NCBI GenBank assembly: GCA_947564425.1
Contig: CANOBU010000014.1
Location: 1-33,647, forward strand
Direction: 5' to 3'
DNA from: an uncultured Eggerthellaceae bacterium
Lineage (GTDB): Bacteria; Actinomycetota; Coriobacteriia; Coriobacteriales; Eggerthellaceae
DNA: 33,647 bases
Shown here: piece by piece, positions 15,927 to 22,993 of the stretch
Layout: each line of letters starts with the position of its first letter
Position numbering within the stretch: position 1 is the first letter of the stretch
Translations under genes and position numbers: made by a program
The notes under the pieces: model-generated
Databases searched by the model: none
Told to the model about the DNA's origin: nothing
The model's input: only the letters and a program-made list of their open reading frames with translations

Positions 15927-17735
15927 CTACTGGCCCAGGGCCTCGGCATGCTCGAGCCACTCCAGCTCGAGCTCATCCAGGGCCGCGCGGAAGCCGTCTA
16001 TCTCGGCCTGTATCTCGCCGAGGGCCTGGTAATCGGTGGGATCGGCCTGCTGCAGGCGCTCTTCGGCATCGGCTATCTTCCCGCGCAGGGTGCCCATGCG
16101 GCGCTCGGCCGATTGCAGCGCCTTCTTCAGGGCCCGCTGCTCCTGGTTGGTCAGGCCGCCCGGGGCGCCTTCGGGGGATGCGGCCGCCGGGGCGTCCTTC
16201 GCAGGGGCAACCTGGGCCGCCCGGCGCTGCTCGCGCTGGTCGTACAGGCGCAGGAACTCGTCGATGCCGCCGGGCAGATGGCGCAGCTTGCCGTCCATCA
16301 GGGCGTATTGGTCGTCGGTGACGCGCTCCATGAGGAAACGGTCGTGGGTTATCAGGATCAGCGTGCCGGGCCAGCCGTCCAGCAGGTCCTCCACGGCAGC
16401 CAGCATATCCACATCCAGGTCGTTGCCCGGCTCGTCCAGTATCAGCACGTTGGGCTCTTCCAGCAGGATGAGCATCAGGGCCAGCCGGCGCTTCTGGCCG
16501 CCGGAGAGGTCGCGCACCGGCTCGTTCATCTCGGCGTTGCCGAAGCCCAGCCGCTCCAGCAGCTGCTTGGGGGTCTGGTCCTTGCCGTCCAGCATGATGG
16601 CGTGGCCGAAGCGCCCCACCACCTGGCGCACGCGGTCGTCGCCCAGGGCGTTCAGCTCGTCCAAGTGCTGGGACAGCACGGCGAACTTCACCGTCTTCCC
16701 CACCTTCACGAAGCCATCGGTGGGGCACAGCTTCTTCTGTATGACGTTCACCAGGGTGGTCTTGCCGGCGCCGTTCTCGCCCACGATGCCCAGGCGGTCC
16801 CCGGGGCCGATGAGCCATTCCACGCCGTCGAGTACCTTGCGGCCGTCGAACTCCACGGTGACGTTCTTCACATCGACCACCTGCTTGCCCAGGCGCGTGA
16901 TGGCCATGCGCTTCAGCTCCAACGGGTCGCGCAGGGGCGGCACATCGGCGATGAGCTCCTGGGCCGCCTTCACATGGAACTTCGGCTTGGTGGCCCGGGC
17001 CCGGGCCCCGCGCGACAGCCACGCCAGTTCGCGGCGCAGCTTGTTCTGGCGGCGCTCTTCGGTGACGCGGGCCACGCGCTCGCGCTCGACGCGCTGCATG
17101 ATATAGGCCGAGAAGCCGCCCTCGAAGGGCTCCACCCGGCGGTCGTGCACCTCCCACATGGAGGTGCATACCTCGTCGAGGAACCAGCGGTCGTGGGTTA
17201 CCACCAAAAAAGCCCCCTGGCCCTGGCGCCAGCGGGTGCGCAGGTGCTCGGCCAGCCAGTGGATGGCCCGGATGTCCAGGTGGTTGGTGGGCTCGTCGAA
17301 CATCAGCACATCGTAGTCGCCCACCAGCAGCCGCGCCAGGTCCACCCGGCGGCGCTGGCCGCCCGACAAGGTGCCCACAGGGGCGTCCCAAGGGATATCC
17401 CCCACGATGCCGGCGATGATCTGGCGTATGCGGGAATCGCCGGCCCATTCGTGTTCCGGCATATCGCCCACCACGGCCCGCTGCACCGAGGCTTCGTCAT
17501 CCAGGCTGTCGGTCTGCCCCAGCAGCCCCACGCGCACCCCGTTGGTGCGTATGACGCGTCCCTCGGTGGGCGGGACGACGCCCGCCAGCACCTTCAGCAG
17601 CGTGGACTTGCCGTCGCCGTTGCGCCCGACGATGCCGATGCGGTCGCCGGTATCCACCCCCAGCGAAACATCCTGCAGCACCGTCTTGGACGGGTAGTCG
17701 ACCGTAACCTTCTCTGTACCCAATAAGAATGCCAT
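15927..17735 (-). CDS. ABC-F ATPase, Uup-like ribosome-associated protein
   Basis: A 602-residue soluble protein with two ABC domains and no membrane segments. Walker A motifs are GRNGDGKST (37-45) and GENGAGKTT (319-327), signatures LSGGQ at 123-127 and 410-414, and Walker B DEPTN (147-151) and DEPGND (434-439). The interdomain linker (about 211-280) is highly basic, as in ABC-F factors that act at the ribosomal E site. Residues 528-600 form a charged coiled coil, typical of Uup. ABC-F proteins assist stalled translation, and some give antibiotic resistance; which applies here cannot be told. The second Walker B has G where T is usual. It starts at ATG 17735, divergent from the Phd/ParE pair. 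Confidence 0.9.
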   Translation of the reverse strand: MAFLLGTEKVTVDYPSKTVLQDVSLGVDTGDRIGIVGRNGDGKSTLLKVLAGVVPPTEGRVIRTNGVRVGLLGQTDSLDDEASVQRAVVGDMPEHEWAGDSRIRQIIAGIVGDIPWDAPVGTLSGGQRRRVDLARLLVGDYDVLMFDEPTNHLDIRAIHWLAEHLRTRWRQGQGAFLVVTHDRWFLDEVCTSMWEVHDRRVEPFEGGFSAYIMQRVERERVARVTEERRQNKLRRELAWLSRGARARATKPKFHVKAAQELIADVPPLRDPLELKRMAITRLGKQVVDVKNVTVEFDGRKVLDGVEWLIGPGDRLGIVGENGAGKTTLVNVIQKKLCPTDGFVKVGKTVKFAVLSQHLDELNALGDDRVRQVVGRFGHAIMLDGKDQTPKQLLERLGFGNAEMNEPVRDLSGGQKRRLALMLILLEEPNVLILDEPGNDLDVDMLAAVEDLLDGWPGTLILITHDRFLMERVTDDQYALMDGKLRHLPGGIDEFLRLYDQREQRRAAQVAPAKDAPAAASPEGAPGGLTNQEQRALKKALQSAERRMGTLRGKIADAEERLQQADPTDYQALGEIQAEIDGFRAALDELELEWLEHAEALGQ

Positions 17736-17755
17736 CCGCCCATTCTAGCACCGGC

Positions 17756-17782
17756 GTTCCGGATACCGCAGGCATTCGAAAC
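17756..17782. repeat. Second copy of the palindromic element, in the ABC-F/Phd divergent region
   Basis: GTTCCGGAT (17756-17764), centre ACCGCAGGC, and ATTCGAAAC (17774-17782) match the element at 581-608 except for one centre deletion and two arm substitutions. The palindrome here is imperfect (7 of 9 pairs). It lies 10 bp upstream of the antitoxin -10 box and could act as an operator or be a dispersed repeat. Confidence 0.55.
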
Positions 17783-17789
17783 AAAGATG

Positions 17790-17798
17790 TGGTACAAT
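17790..17798 (+). promoter_or_regulatory. Extended -10 promoter of the Phd/ParE pair
   Basis: TGGTACAAT is a TGn extended -10, followed 27 bases later by ATG 17826 with a near-perfect ribosome site (GGGAGGTGAT). The -35 region falls inside the palindromic element. Confidence 0.55.
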
Positions 17799-17825
17799 TA
17801 GGCCACAATAGCGGGAGGTGATCTC

Positions 17826-18092
17826 ATGGCGATGTGCGTACCAGTACGGGACATGAAGAATACGGCGGATTTCGCCGCACTGGTGGAGCAAGAGGGAGAC
17901 GTTGCCGTCACCAAGAACGGATACAGCGCCTTCCATTGCCTGAGCGAAAGCGAGTACCGCATCCTGCATGAGGAGTCGGCGAAGGCGAAGCTGCTCTCCC
18001 GCATGATGCTCGCCGAAGAAGAGGCGGCAGCGGGGCGCTATGCCGATTTCGACGATTTCGCGCAGACCATAAGAGCCGAATATGGCTTATAG
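17826..18092 (+). CDS. Phd/YefM-family antitoxin
   Basis: An 88-residue protein beginning MAMCVPVRDMKNTADFAALV, followed by DVAVTKNGYSAFHCLSESEY. This is the Phd/YefM DNA-binding fold, in which the N-terminal half binds the operator and the acidic C terminus neutralises the toxin. The ribosome site GGGAGGTGAT is strong. It overlaps the toxin gene by 11 bases. Autoregulation at its own promoter is expected from the family. Confidence 0.85.
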   Translation: MAMCVPVRDMKNTADFAALVEQEGDVAVTKNGYSAFHCLSESEYRILHEESAKAKLLSRMMLAEEEAAAGRYADFDDFAQTIRAEYGL

Positions 18093-18387
18093 GGTCGTAA
18101 TCCTGGAAGAAGCCCAGCGGGAATACCGCGGCATCGTCGATTACCTTGCGAATGTGCTGAAAAGCCGCCAAGCAGCCATCGGCTTCATGGATGAATTCGC
18201 CCGTCAGGTTGCGTTGATAGAAGAGAATCCCACCCTGTTCGCGCTGTCCCGCCTGCCGGAACTCGCCGCTTATGGATATCGGACTTGCTGCGTCAACAAC
18301 TACATCATGCTGTATAAGACCGCCGAGGACCTGGTGATGATCGCCCACATCTTCCACCAATCCCAGAACTACGCGAAATCGGTGTAG
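18082..18387 (+). CDS. ParE/RelE-family toxin
   Basis: A 101-residue basic protein with the ParE/RelE pattern: YRVVILEEAQREYRGIVDYL at the N terminus, a central VALIEENPTLF helix and strand, and the C-terminal IAHIFHQSQNYAKSV. RelE-type members cut mRNA on the ribosome and ParE members poison gyrase; the N terminus favours ParE, but the activity cannot be fixed by sequence. It overlaps the antitoxin and ends 1 base before the tRNA-Leu gene on the other strand. Confidence 0.83.
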   Translation: MAYRVVILEEAQREYRGIVDYLANVLKSRQAAIGFMDEFARQVALIEENPTLFALSRLPELAAYGYRTCCVNNYIMLYKTAEDLVMIAHIFHQSQNYAKSV

Positions 18388-18388
18388 G

Positions 18389-18473
18389 TGGTAGGAGCGG
18401 TGGGACTCGAACCCACATTCCCGAAGGAGGCGGATTTTAAGTCCGCTGCGTCTGCCAGTTCCGCCACGCTCCC
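18389..18473 (-). tRNA. tRNA-Leu, anticodon TAA, with encoded CCA
   Basis: The 85-base minus-strand sequence folds as a class II tRNA. The acceptor is GGGAGCG with CGCTCCT, the anticodon stem-loop GCGGA-CTTAAAA-TCCGC places TAA, there is a variable arm (CTCCTTCGGGA), the T arm is GTGGG-TTCGAAC-CCCAC-like, and discriminator A is followed by CCA. It decodes UUA/UUG leucine codons. A perfect TATAAT lies upstream at 18487-18492. Confidence 0.95.
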
Positions 18474-18486
18474 CCAACGACGCATC

Positions 18487-18492
18487 ATTATA
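18487..18492 (-). promoter_or_regulatory. -10 box of tRNA-Leu
   Basis: The minus strand reads TATAAT 13 bases before the tRNA 5' end. The upstream 50 bp to the phosphatase stop codon contain a GCCTGCAGGC palindrome but no clear -35. Confidence 0.55.
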
Positions 18493-18541
18493 GCGCCATC
18501 GCCTGCAGGCAGGCTTCATTATTCCTGAGCGGGAAGAACGA

Positions 18542-19534
18542 TTATGACTGCAGGATATCCGCTTCCGAGGCCATGGCCAGCACTATGCCGTGGAGGATAT
18601 CCAGCTCGCTCACGATGAAGCCGGGGGCGCCGGTGCGCTCGATGATCGCCTGCAAGATGAGCAAACCGGCCACGATGACCTCGGCTCGACGGGGCTCCAA
18701 CCCCACCACATCGCGGCGCTGGGCGAGCGGGAGCGCAGCGAGCCGCTGCAGCAGGGCCTCCACATCGGCACTGCTCACGAATGCGCCGTGGACCAGGGCC
18801 GGATCGTACTCGCGCACCCTGTCGCGCATGGTGACGCAGCTGGTGGCCGTACCCGCCACAGCCACGAACGGTGCGGCGAAGCAACCTGCCTCGGCGAGCT
18901 CATCCAGGTAGGCATCCATCTGGGCGTGCAGCCATGCACGGCCCTCGGCAAGCTGCTCCGGCGCCGGCGGATCGGCGTGCAGGAAACGCTCGGTCAGACG
19001 CCGGCAGCCCACGTCGAACGACCGGGCGAATGCGGGAGCACTCCCGCCCGTTCCGGCGATGACCTCGGTTGAGCCACCGCCTACATCCACCACAGCAACC
19101 GGCTGGGCGGGAAAGGCGGCCGATGCGCCGGCAAACGAGAAGGCAGCCTCCTTCCCGCCCGGGATGACGTGAAGGACGACGCCTGCCGTTTCCAAGCGCG
19201 CACGGAACTCATCGGCGTTCTCGGCATCGCGGGTCGCTGATGTGGCTACGGCATAGGTGGGTACGGGGATGCCGTCCAAGGCGCTCCAGCGGGCGATCTC
19301 TGCGGCAAACCCATCCACTGCAGCTCCCACGCGCTCGATGGCCTGGGAGCTCAGGCGATGCGTCTCGTCCACGCCCTCGCCCAAGTTGCAGATCGCCATC
19401 TTGCGCTGCACGTCTTCCACCGCCCCATCGGGCGTGACCTCGGCAACCAGCAGGCGGCAGGTCACGGTTCCTATGTCGATGGCCGCATAGCGCCCCGGGC
19501 GAAGCGGGCGGTTCGGCGAGGGTTCTATTCGCAT
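18542..19534 (-). CDS. Ppx/GppA-family exopolyphosphatase or pppGpp phosphatase
   Basis: A 330-residue protein of the ASKHA fold. The phosphate-1 loop is AAIDIGTVTCRLLV near 17-30 (usual family form is IGTNSxRL), and the second nucleotide loop is VVDVGGGSTEV, followed by the conserved VGCRRLTERF. Family members remove the terminal phosphate from polyphosphate or turn pppGpp into ppGpp. At this length it is a two-domain form without the C-terminal HD domain of long Ppx proteins. It starts at ATG 19534, 15 bases after the FtsB-like gene, and is probably co-transcribed with it, an order seen in other Gram-positive genomes. Confidence 0.88.
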   Translation of the reverse strand: MRIEPSPNRPLRPGRYAAIDIGTVTCRLLVAEVTPDGAVEDVQRKMAICNLGEGVDETHRLSSQAIERVGAAVDGFAAEIARWSALDGIPVPTYAVATSATRDAENADEFRARLETAGVVLHVIPGGKEAAFSFAGASAAFPAQPVAVVDVGGGSTEVIAGTGGSAPAFARSFDVGCRRLTERFLHADPPAPEQLAEGRAWLHAQMDAYLDELAEAGCFAAPFVAVAGTATSCVTMRDRVREYDPALVHGAFVSSADVEALLQRLAALPLAQRRDVVGLEPRRAEVIVAGLLILQAIIERTGAPGFIVSELDILHGIVLAMASEADILQS

Positions 19535-19549
19535 GGTGCGGCCTGCTGG

Positions 19550-20449
19550 CTACTCGACGCCGAAAAGCGCATCGAGGATGGGCGTGTACCATTCCTCCGG
19601 GGCCTTCACGCTGCTGGACAGCACGTTGGCCTCGATATGCTCGCTATCGCGCAGAGCGTCGGTGGTCTCCTCGGACAGACCGGTGACGATGGCGGTCTCC
19701 TCGCCCTCTTTCACATAGCCGAACTTCTGGCGCACCGCATCCTCGATGCCGGCATCGCTGGTCAGGATGTCGTTTTGCACATCGAGCGCCTCGTTGCGGC
19801 TCTCGATGCTGGCGTATTCCGCCGTCAGGCGATCGTATTCGCGTTGGGCCTGGTAATACTGCTGGGCCGGCGTGTACAGGAAGGTGCAGGCGAACACCAG
19901 GCAGGCGAGCACCGTGATTATCTTCAGGGAGCGGGGGGTGAGGGACGTGCGGCGGACGATGGCCGAAGCGCCTTCGCGGGCCGCGCCGGCTGCAGCTCCG
20001 GCCAGGGCACCGGCCGCGGCACCCGCCCCCGGAATGGAAGCCGTAGCGACAGCGGAACCGCCCCCTTGCATCCGGGAGGCCTTGCGGTGGGAAGGGCCCA
20101 TCTTGCCCTTGTACACGGCAGCCCGGGGAGAACCCTCGGCCGATGCGGCCGCATCGGCGCCTCCGAATTGGCGGTCGAACATGCGGCCGGCCCGCTCCTT
20201 CGAGCGTTGGCGGCGCCGGCGGTCGCGGGCACCGGCCCGGGAAACCTCCAGCTCGCCTGCGCTATCGGCTGCCGCAGGGCTGCGGCGTGCGTCTTCGTAT
20301 TGCTCGCGGGCTTCTTCGGCATCGTACCAAGAAGGATTGCCGCGGCGCGCAGTGCGAGTGGGAGCGGGAGATGGAGCGGTGCGGCTGCGCTGCTGGCGGG
20401 AAGAGCCGGTCCGGCCCGTCTGCGCTATGTTCCTGGTGCTTCCGGGCAT
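19550..20449 (-). CDS. FtsB/DivIC-like septum formation protein with long cytoplasmic N-terminal region
   Basis: A protein of about 299 residues. Residues 1-170 are low-complexity, rich in R, S, P, A and G, and would be cytoplasmic. A single membrane segment lies at about 174-193, a coiled coil at 196-230, and the GIEDAVRQKFGYVKEGE motif of FtsB/DivIC proteins at 234-250. The family links FtsL/FtsQ in the divisome. The start is uncertain. ATG 20449 was chosen because G/C-rich codon third positions begin there and GGAGGGG lies upstream, though a little far (11 bases). In-frame ATGs at 20473 and 20512 are alternatives. The phosphatase gene follows after 15 bases. Confidence 0.78.
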   Translation of the reverse strand: MPGSTRNIAQTGRTGSSRQQRSRTAPSPAPTRTARRGNPSWYDAEEAREQYEDARRSPAAADSAGELEVSRAGARDRRRRQRSKERAGRMFDRQFGGADAAASAEGSPRAAVYKGKMGPSHRKASRMQGGGSAVATASIPGAGAAAGALAGAAAGAAREGASAIVRRTSLTPRSLKIITVLACLVFACTFLYTPAQQYYQAQREYDRLTAEYASIESRNEALDVQNDILTSDAGIEDAVRQKFGYVKEGEETAIVTGLSEETTDALRDSEHIEANVLSSSVKAPEEWYTPILDALFGVE

Positions 20450-20603
20450 ATCCGCGTGCGCCCCTCCATGCATCTTCGTCCGACTGGGTTTCCTTTGATG
20501 CGCTGATGGCATCAGGATACCATGGGGCGCCGCCTCTTCACGGTTTATCGACCAACTTAACGCAAACGGCCCCGCTGAACCGCGGGAAAGGCCGGAAGCC
20601 GCG

Positions 20604-20993
20604 TTAGTCCTCCATGATATCCAGGCGGTCGATGTAGGCCACCCATTTCTTGAAGGACGCATCGCTTATGGCGTGCTCCATAAGGCAGGCTTCCCGCTCG
20701 GCCGTCTCGGGGGCTATGCCGAGTTCCTTGGCAAGGAAGGTAGTGAGGTACCGGTGGCGTTTGTAGATGGCGCGGCCGTATTTCTGGCCGGAGGCCGTGA
20801 GGGTTATGCCCCCGTAGAAGGGCTGGTCGACATAGCCGTTGTCTTTGAGGTAGTTCACGGCCTTGTTGACCGACGCCTTCGACACCCCTAGGCGGTTGGC
20901 GACATCGACGGAGCGCACCGCCTGCTTGGTCGTGCCGCCCAGCATGACGATGGCTTCGAGGTAGTCCTCGTTCGACATGGACATTTTTTCCAT
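20604..20993 (-). CDS. DtxR/MntR-family metal-dependent repressor
   Basis: A 129-residue regulator with a winged helix at about 8-66 (VDVANRLGVSKASVNKAVNYLKDNGYV) and the dimerisation/metal domain after it. There is no C-terminal SH3-like domain, as in MntR. Probable metal ligands are D10, E13, H80, C103, E106 and H107. Asp at position 10 is MntR-like, while Cys at 103 within EACLMEH is like DtxR/IdeR. The family represses metal uptake genes when loaded with Fe(II) or Mn(II). ATG 20993 is preceded by AAGGAG; an upstream in-frame ATG at 21023 is unsupported. A roughly 200-base leader with terminator-like structure precedes it. Confidence 0.88.
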   Translation of the reverse strand: MEKMSMSNEDYLEAIVMLGGTTKQAVRSVDVANRLGVSKASVNKAVNYLKDNGYVDQPFYGGITLTASGQKYGRAIYKRHRYLTTFLAKELGIAPETAEREACLMEHAISDASFKKWVAYIDRLDIMED

Positions 20994-21060
20994 AGGATGC
21001 TCCTTGGTCCGTCGGTTCATCATAGCACGGCTATCCGGCCGATGCTCTCCGGCGTCCCGG

Positions 21061-21192
21061 GAAAAACGACGGTCCGCAAAGGGAGAGAGGGGGAGACCTT
21101 TGCGGACCGTATTTTGCGGCAGATGCTGCCGAAGCAGGAATCGGCCGCCGGGTTAACGTTGAATCGGCGGGAGGAGGTCCTCCGATTCGACA
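21061..21192 (-). ncRNA. Candidate small RNA or attenuator leader with C-rich loops
   Basis: A well-formed promoter (21199-21227) predicts a start near 21192. The transcript would open with a hairpin, GTCGAATCGG paired to CCGATTCAAC (one G-T pair), whose loop holds CCTCCTCCC. It would end at the 14-bp terminator-like stem with a C-rich loop and T-run, giving about 130 bases. C-rich loops that can pair with ribosome sites are known in trans-acting small RNAs such as staphylococcal RsaE. It may also be a regulated leader of the metalloregulator gene. No known riboswitch class was recognised. Confidence 0.45.
21062..21110 (-). terminator. Rho-independent terminator-like hairpin in the DtxR-family leader
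   Basis: On the minus strand ACGGTCCGCAAAGG (21110-21097) pairs perfectly with CCTTTGCGGACCGT (21082-21069), and CG plus five T residues (21066-21062) follow. The 14-base loop is TCTCCCCCTCTCTC. On the plus strand the same stem is followed only by ATTTTG. The position is 69 bp upstream of the DtxR-family ATG. Confidence 0.7.
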
Positions 21193-21198
21193 AGTGTT

Positions 21199-21227
21199 AA
21201 TTTAAGATAACTTTTATCAGAGGTCAA
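21199..21227 (-). promoter_or_regulatory. Promoter for the leader/DtxR-family transcript
   Basis: On the minus strand TTGACC (21227-21222) and TAAATT (21204-21199) are 17 bp apart. The spacer contains the small dyad GATAA-CTT-TTATC (21206-21218). The predicted start falls at the base of the first hairpin of the leader. Confidence 0.65.
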
Positions 21228-21244
21228 CCGCTGCGGGCAGTTCA

Positions 21245-21262
21245 TAAGTTATCCATAACTTA
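21245..21262. promoter_or_regulatory. 18-bp palindrome TAAGTTAT-CC-ATAACTTA, likely operator
   Basis: The two 8-base arms are exact inverse complements. The A/T-rich sequence stands out in G/C-rich DNA and lies 18 bp upstream of the -35 of the leader promoter and about 72 bp upstream of the thrC -10. The core ATAACTT recurs in the promoter spacer. A DtxR/MntR-type autoregulatory site is plausible but not shown. Confidence 0.55.
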
Positions 21263-21331
21263 CTTATTGGGAAAAGGGGGCAGGGGCGGCATCCCGCTCG
21301 GCCCCCGCATCGCCGCCGTAGGGAGCGCCTT

Positions 21332-21340
21332 TGCTATACT
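21332..21340 (+). promoter_or_regulatory. Extended -10 promoter of threonine synthase
   Basis: TGCTATACT is a TGn extended -10, with ATG 21372 about 25 bases after the expected start. Therefore the hairpins at 21062-21191 are not part of the thrC leader. Confidence 0.55.
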
Positions 21341-21371
21341 TGCGCTATCGAATCCGAGAAGAGGGCGAATC

Positions 21372-22937
21372 ATGGGCGAGAACAGCGAGAACCGTTATAT
21401 CGACACGCGGGGTGCGGTGGAAAACCCCGTCAGCTTCACGGAGGCCGTGGTGTCCGGTTTGGCACCGGGCGGCGGCCTGTTCGTGCCCCAGCGCATCCCC
21501 GCCCTGGAACTCGACGAGATCTGCAAGCTGGCCGACCTTCCCTATGCCCAGCAGGCAGCTTGGATATATAACGCCTTCGAGGGCGACCTTCCAGCCGAGC
21601 AGATACAGCGCATCGCCGAGGAGGCCTACGGCGCCAACTTCGACACGCCGGAAATCTGCCCTATCGAAGAGCTGCCCGGCGATATGTACATGCTGGAGCT
21701 CTGGCATGGCCCCACCAGCGCCTTCAAGGACATGGCGCTGCAGTGCCTGCCCCGCTTCTTCAGCGCAAGCGCAGCCCAGCTGCGGCAATCCGGCAAGCTG
21801 GAAGACACCCATATGATCCTGGTAGCCACTTCCGGCGATACGGGCAAGGCAGCCCTGGAGGGCTTCTGCGATGTGGATGGCGTGACCATCGGCGTCATGT
21901 ATCCCGATGGCGGCGTGAGCGACATCCAATTCAAGCAGATGGCCACCCAGCGCGGCGGCAACGTGACCGTTTGGGGCGTCCGCGGCAACTTCGACGACTG
22001 CCAGACCGGTGCCAAGAAGGTCTTCGGCGACCCCGCATTCGCCCAGCAGCTACATGACGATTACCGCGTGGCGCTGTCGAGCGCGAACTCCATCAACTGG
22101 GGGCGCCTGCTTCCCCAGATCGTCTATTATGTATCGGCCTACGGGCGCATGGTGACCAGCGGCGCCATCGAGGCCGGCGACCCCATCGACGTCTGCGTGC
22201 CCACGGGCAATTTCGGCAACATCCTGGCAGCCTATTATGCGAAGCGCATGGGTACCCCCATCCGCCGCCTGCTGTGCGCCAGCAACGAGAACCGTGTGCT
22301 CACGGATTTCATCAACACCGGCACCTACGATATCGCCCACCGCGACTTCGTGAAGACGCCCTCGCCTTCCATGGATATCCTGGTTTCATCGAACCTCGAA
22401 CGGCAGCTGTTCGAGCTTACCGGCCGCGACGGCGATGCCATCAAGGGCTGGATGGCCGACCTCAACGCATCGGGGTGCTTCCAGGTCGACCGCGAGACCT
22501 TCGGCAAGATGCGCGAGCTGTACCTGGCCGACTCCGTCGACAACGAGACCTGCCTGGCAACCATCCGCGAGGTCTACGAGGACACCGGCTACCTGATGGA
22601 CCCCCATACGGCCGTCGCCTACCAGGTTGCCTCGAACCTGCGGGAAGATGGCGTGCCGGTGCTGATAGCCAGCACCGCCCACTGGGCGAAGTTCGGCAAC
22701 AACGTGTACCGCGCCTTGCACGGCATAGCCCTGGACGAAGAGCTTCCCGCAGACGTGGCCGCCCTAAGCGGCTGCGAGCTGAACCGCCTTGTTGCCGAGG
22801 AGGCAGGCGGCAAGCCCATTCCCCGCGGCCTGGCGGAGCTGGACGACCTGCCCCTGCGCTTCACCGAGGTCATCGACGGCACGCCCGATGCCATACAGGC
22901 GGCGGTGCGCAGCTTCCTCGGCAAACAGGGCCATTAA
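21372..22937 (+). CDS. thrC: Threonine synthase
   Basis: A 521-residue PLP enzyme that makes L-threonine from O-phosphohomoserine. The N terminus (YIDTRGAVENPVSFTEAV, then GLAPGGGLFVP) is typical of the bacterial ThrC class. K119 in HGPTSAFKDMALQ is the PLP lysine, ATSGDTGKAA near 160-169 binds phosphate, and GNFGNILAAYYAKRMG follows in the second half. Length fits the long bacterial type. ATG 21372 has AGAGGG upstream and matches the family start; the open frame extends further 5' without similarity. Its stop codon TAA sits 57 bp before the next plus-strand gene. Confidence 0.95.
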   Translation: MGENSENRYIDTRGAVENPVSFTEAVVSGLAPGGGLFVPQRIPALELDEICKLADLPYAQQAAWIYNAFEGDLPAEQIQRIAEEAYGANFDTPEICPIEELPGDMYMLELWHGPTSAFKDMALQCLPRFFSASAAQLRQSGKLEDTHMILVATSGDTGKAALEGFCDVDGVTIGVMYPDGGVSDIQFKQMATQRGGNVTVWGVRGNFDDCQTGAKKVFGDPAFAQQLHDDYRVALSSANSINWGRLLPQIVYYVSAYGRMVTSGAIEAGDPIDVCVPTGNFGNILAAYYAKRMGTPIRRLLCASNENRVLTDFINTGTYDIAHRDFVKTPSPSMDILVSSNLERQLFELTGRDGDAIKGWMADLNASGCFQVDRETFGKMRELYLADSVDNETCLATIREVYEDTGYLMDPHTAVAYQVASNLREDGVPVLIASTAHWAKFGNNVYRALHGIALDEELPADVAALSGCELNRLVAEEAGGKPIPRGLAELDDLPLRFTEVIDGTPDAIQAAVRSFLGKQGH

Positions 22938-22959
22938 TGTCTCGAAACGCATCCGGTAT

Positions 22960-22968
22960 TGCTATAAT
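22960..22968 (+). promoter_or_regulatory. Extended -10 promoter of the ModE-like gene
   Basis: TGCTATAAT, a perfect -10 with TGn extension, lies between the thrC stop and ATG 22994. The predicted leader is about 19 bases. Confidence 0.55.
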
Positions 22969-22993
22969 CGAATGCGTCGAAAGCGAGGACGCC

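Noticed and set aside
18082-18473. Genomic island boundary at the tRNA-Leu next to the toxin-antitoxin pair
   Set aside because: No integrase and no duplicated tRNA 3' end could be seen in the flanking sequence.
21024-21371. Threonine-type T-box or riboswitch for thrC
   Set aside because: The conserved T-box sequence is absent, the thrC -10 lies at 21335-21340 leaving only a short leader, and the hairpins belong to the minus-strand transcript.
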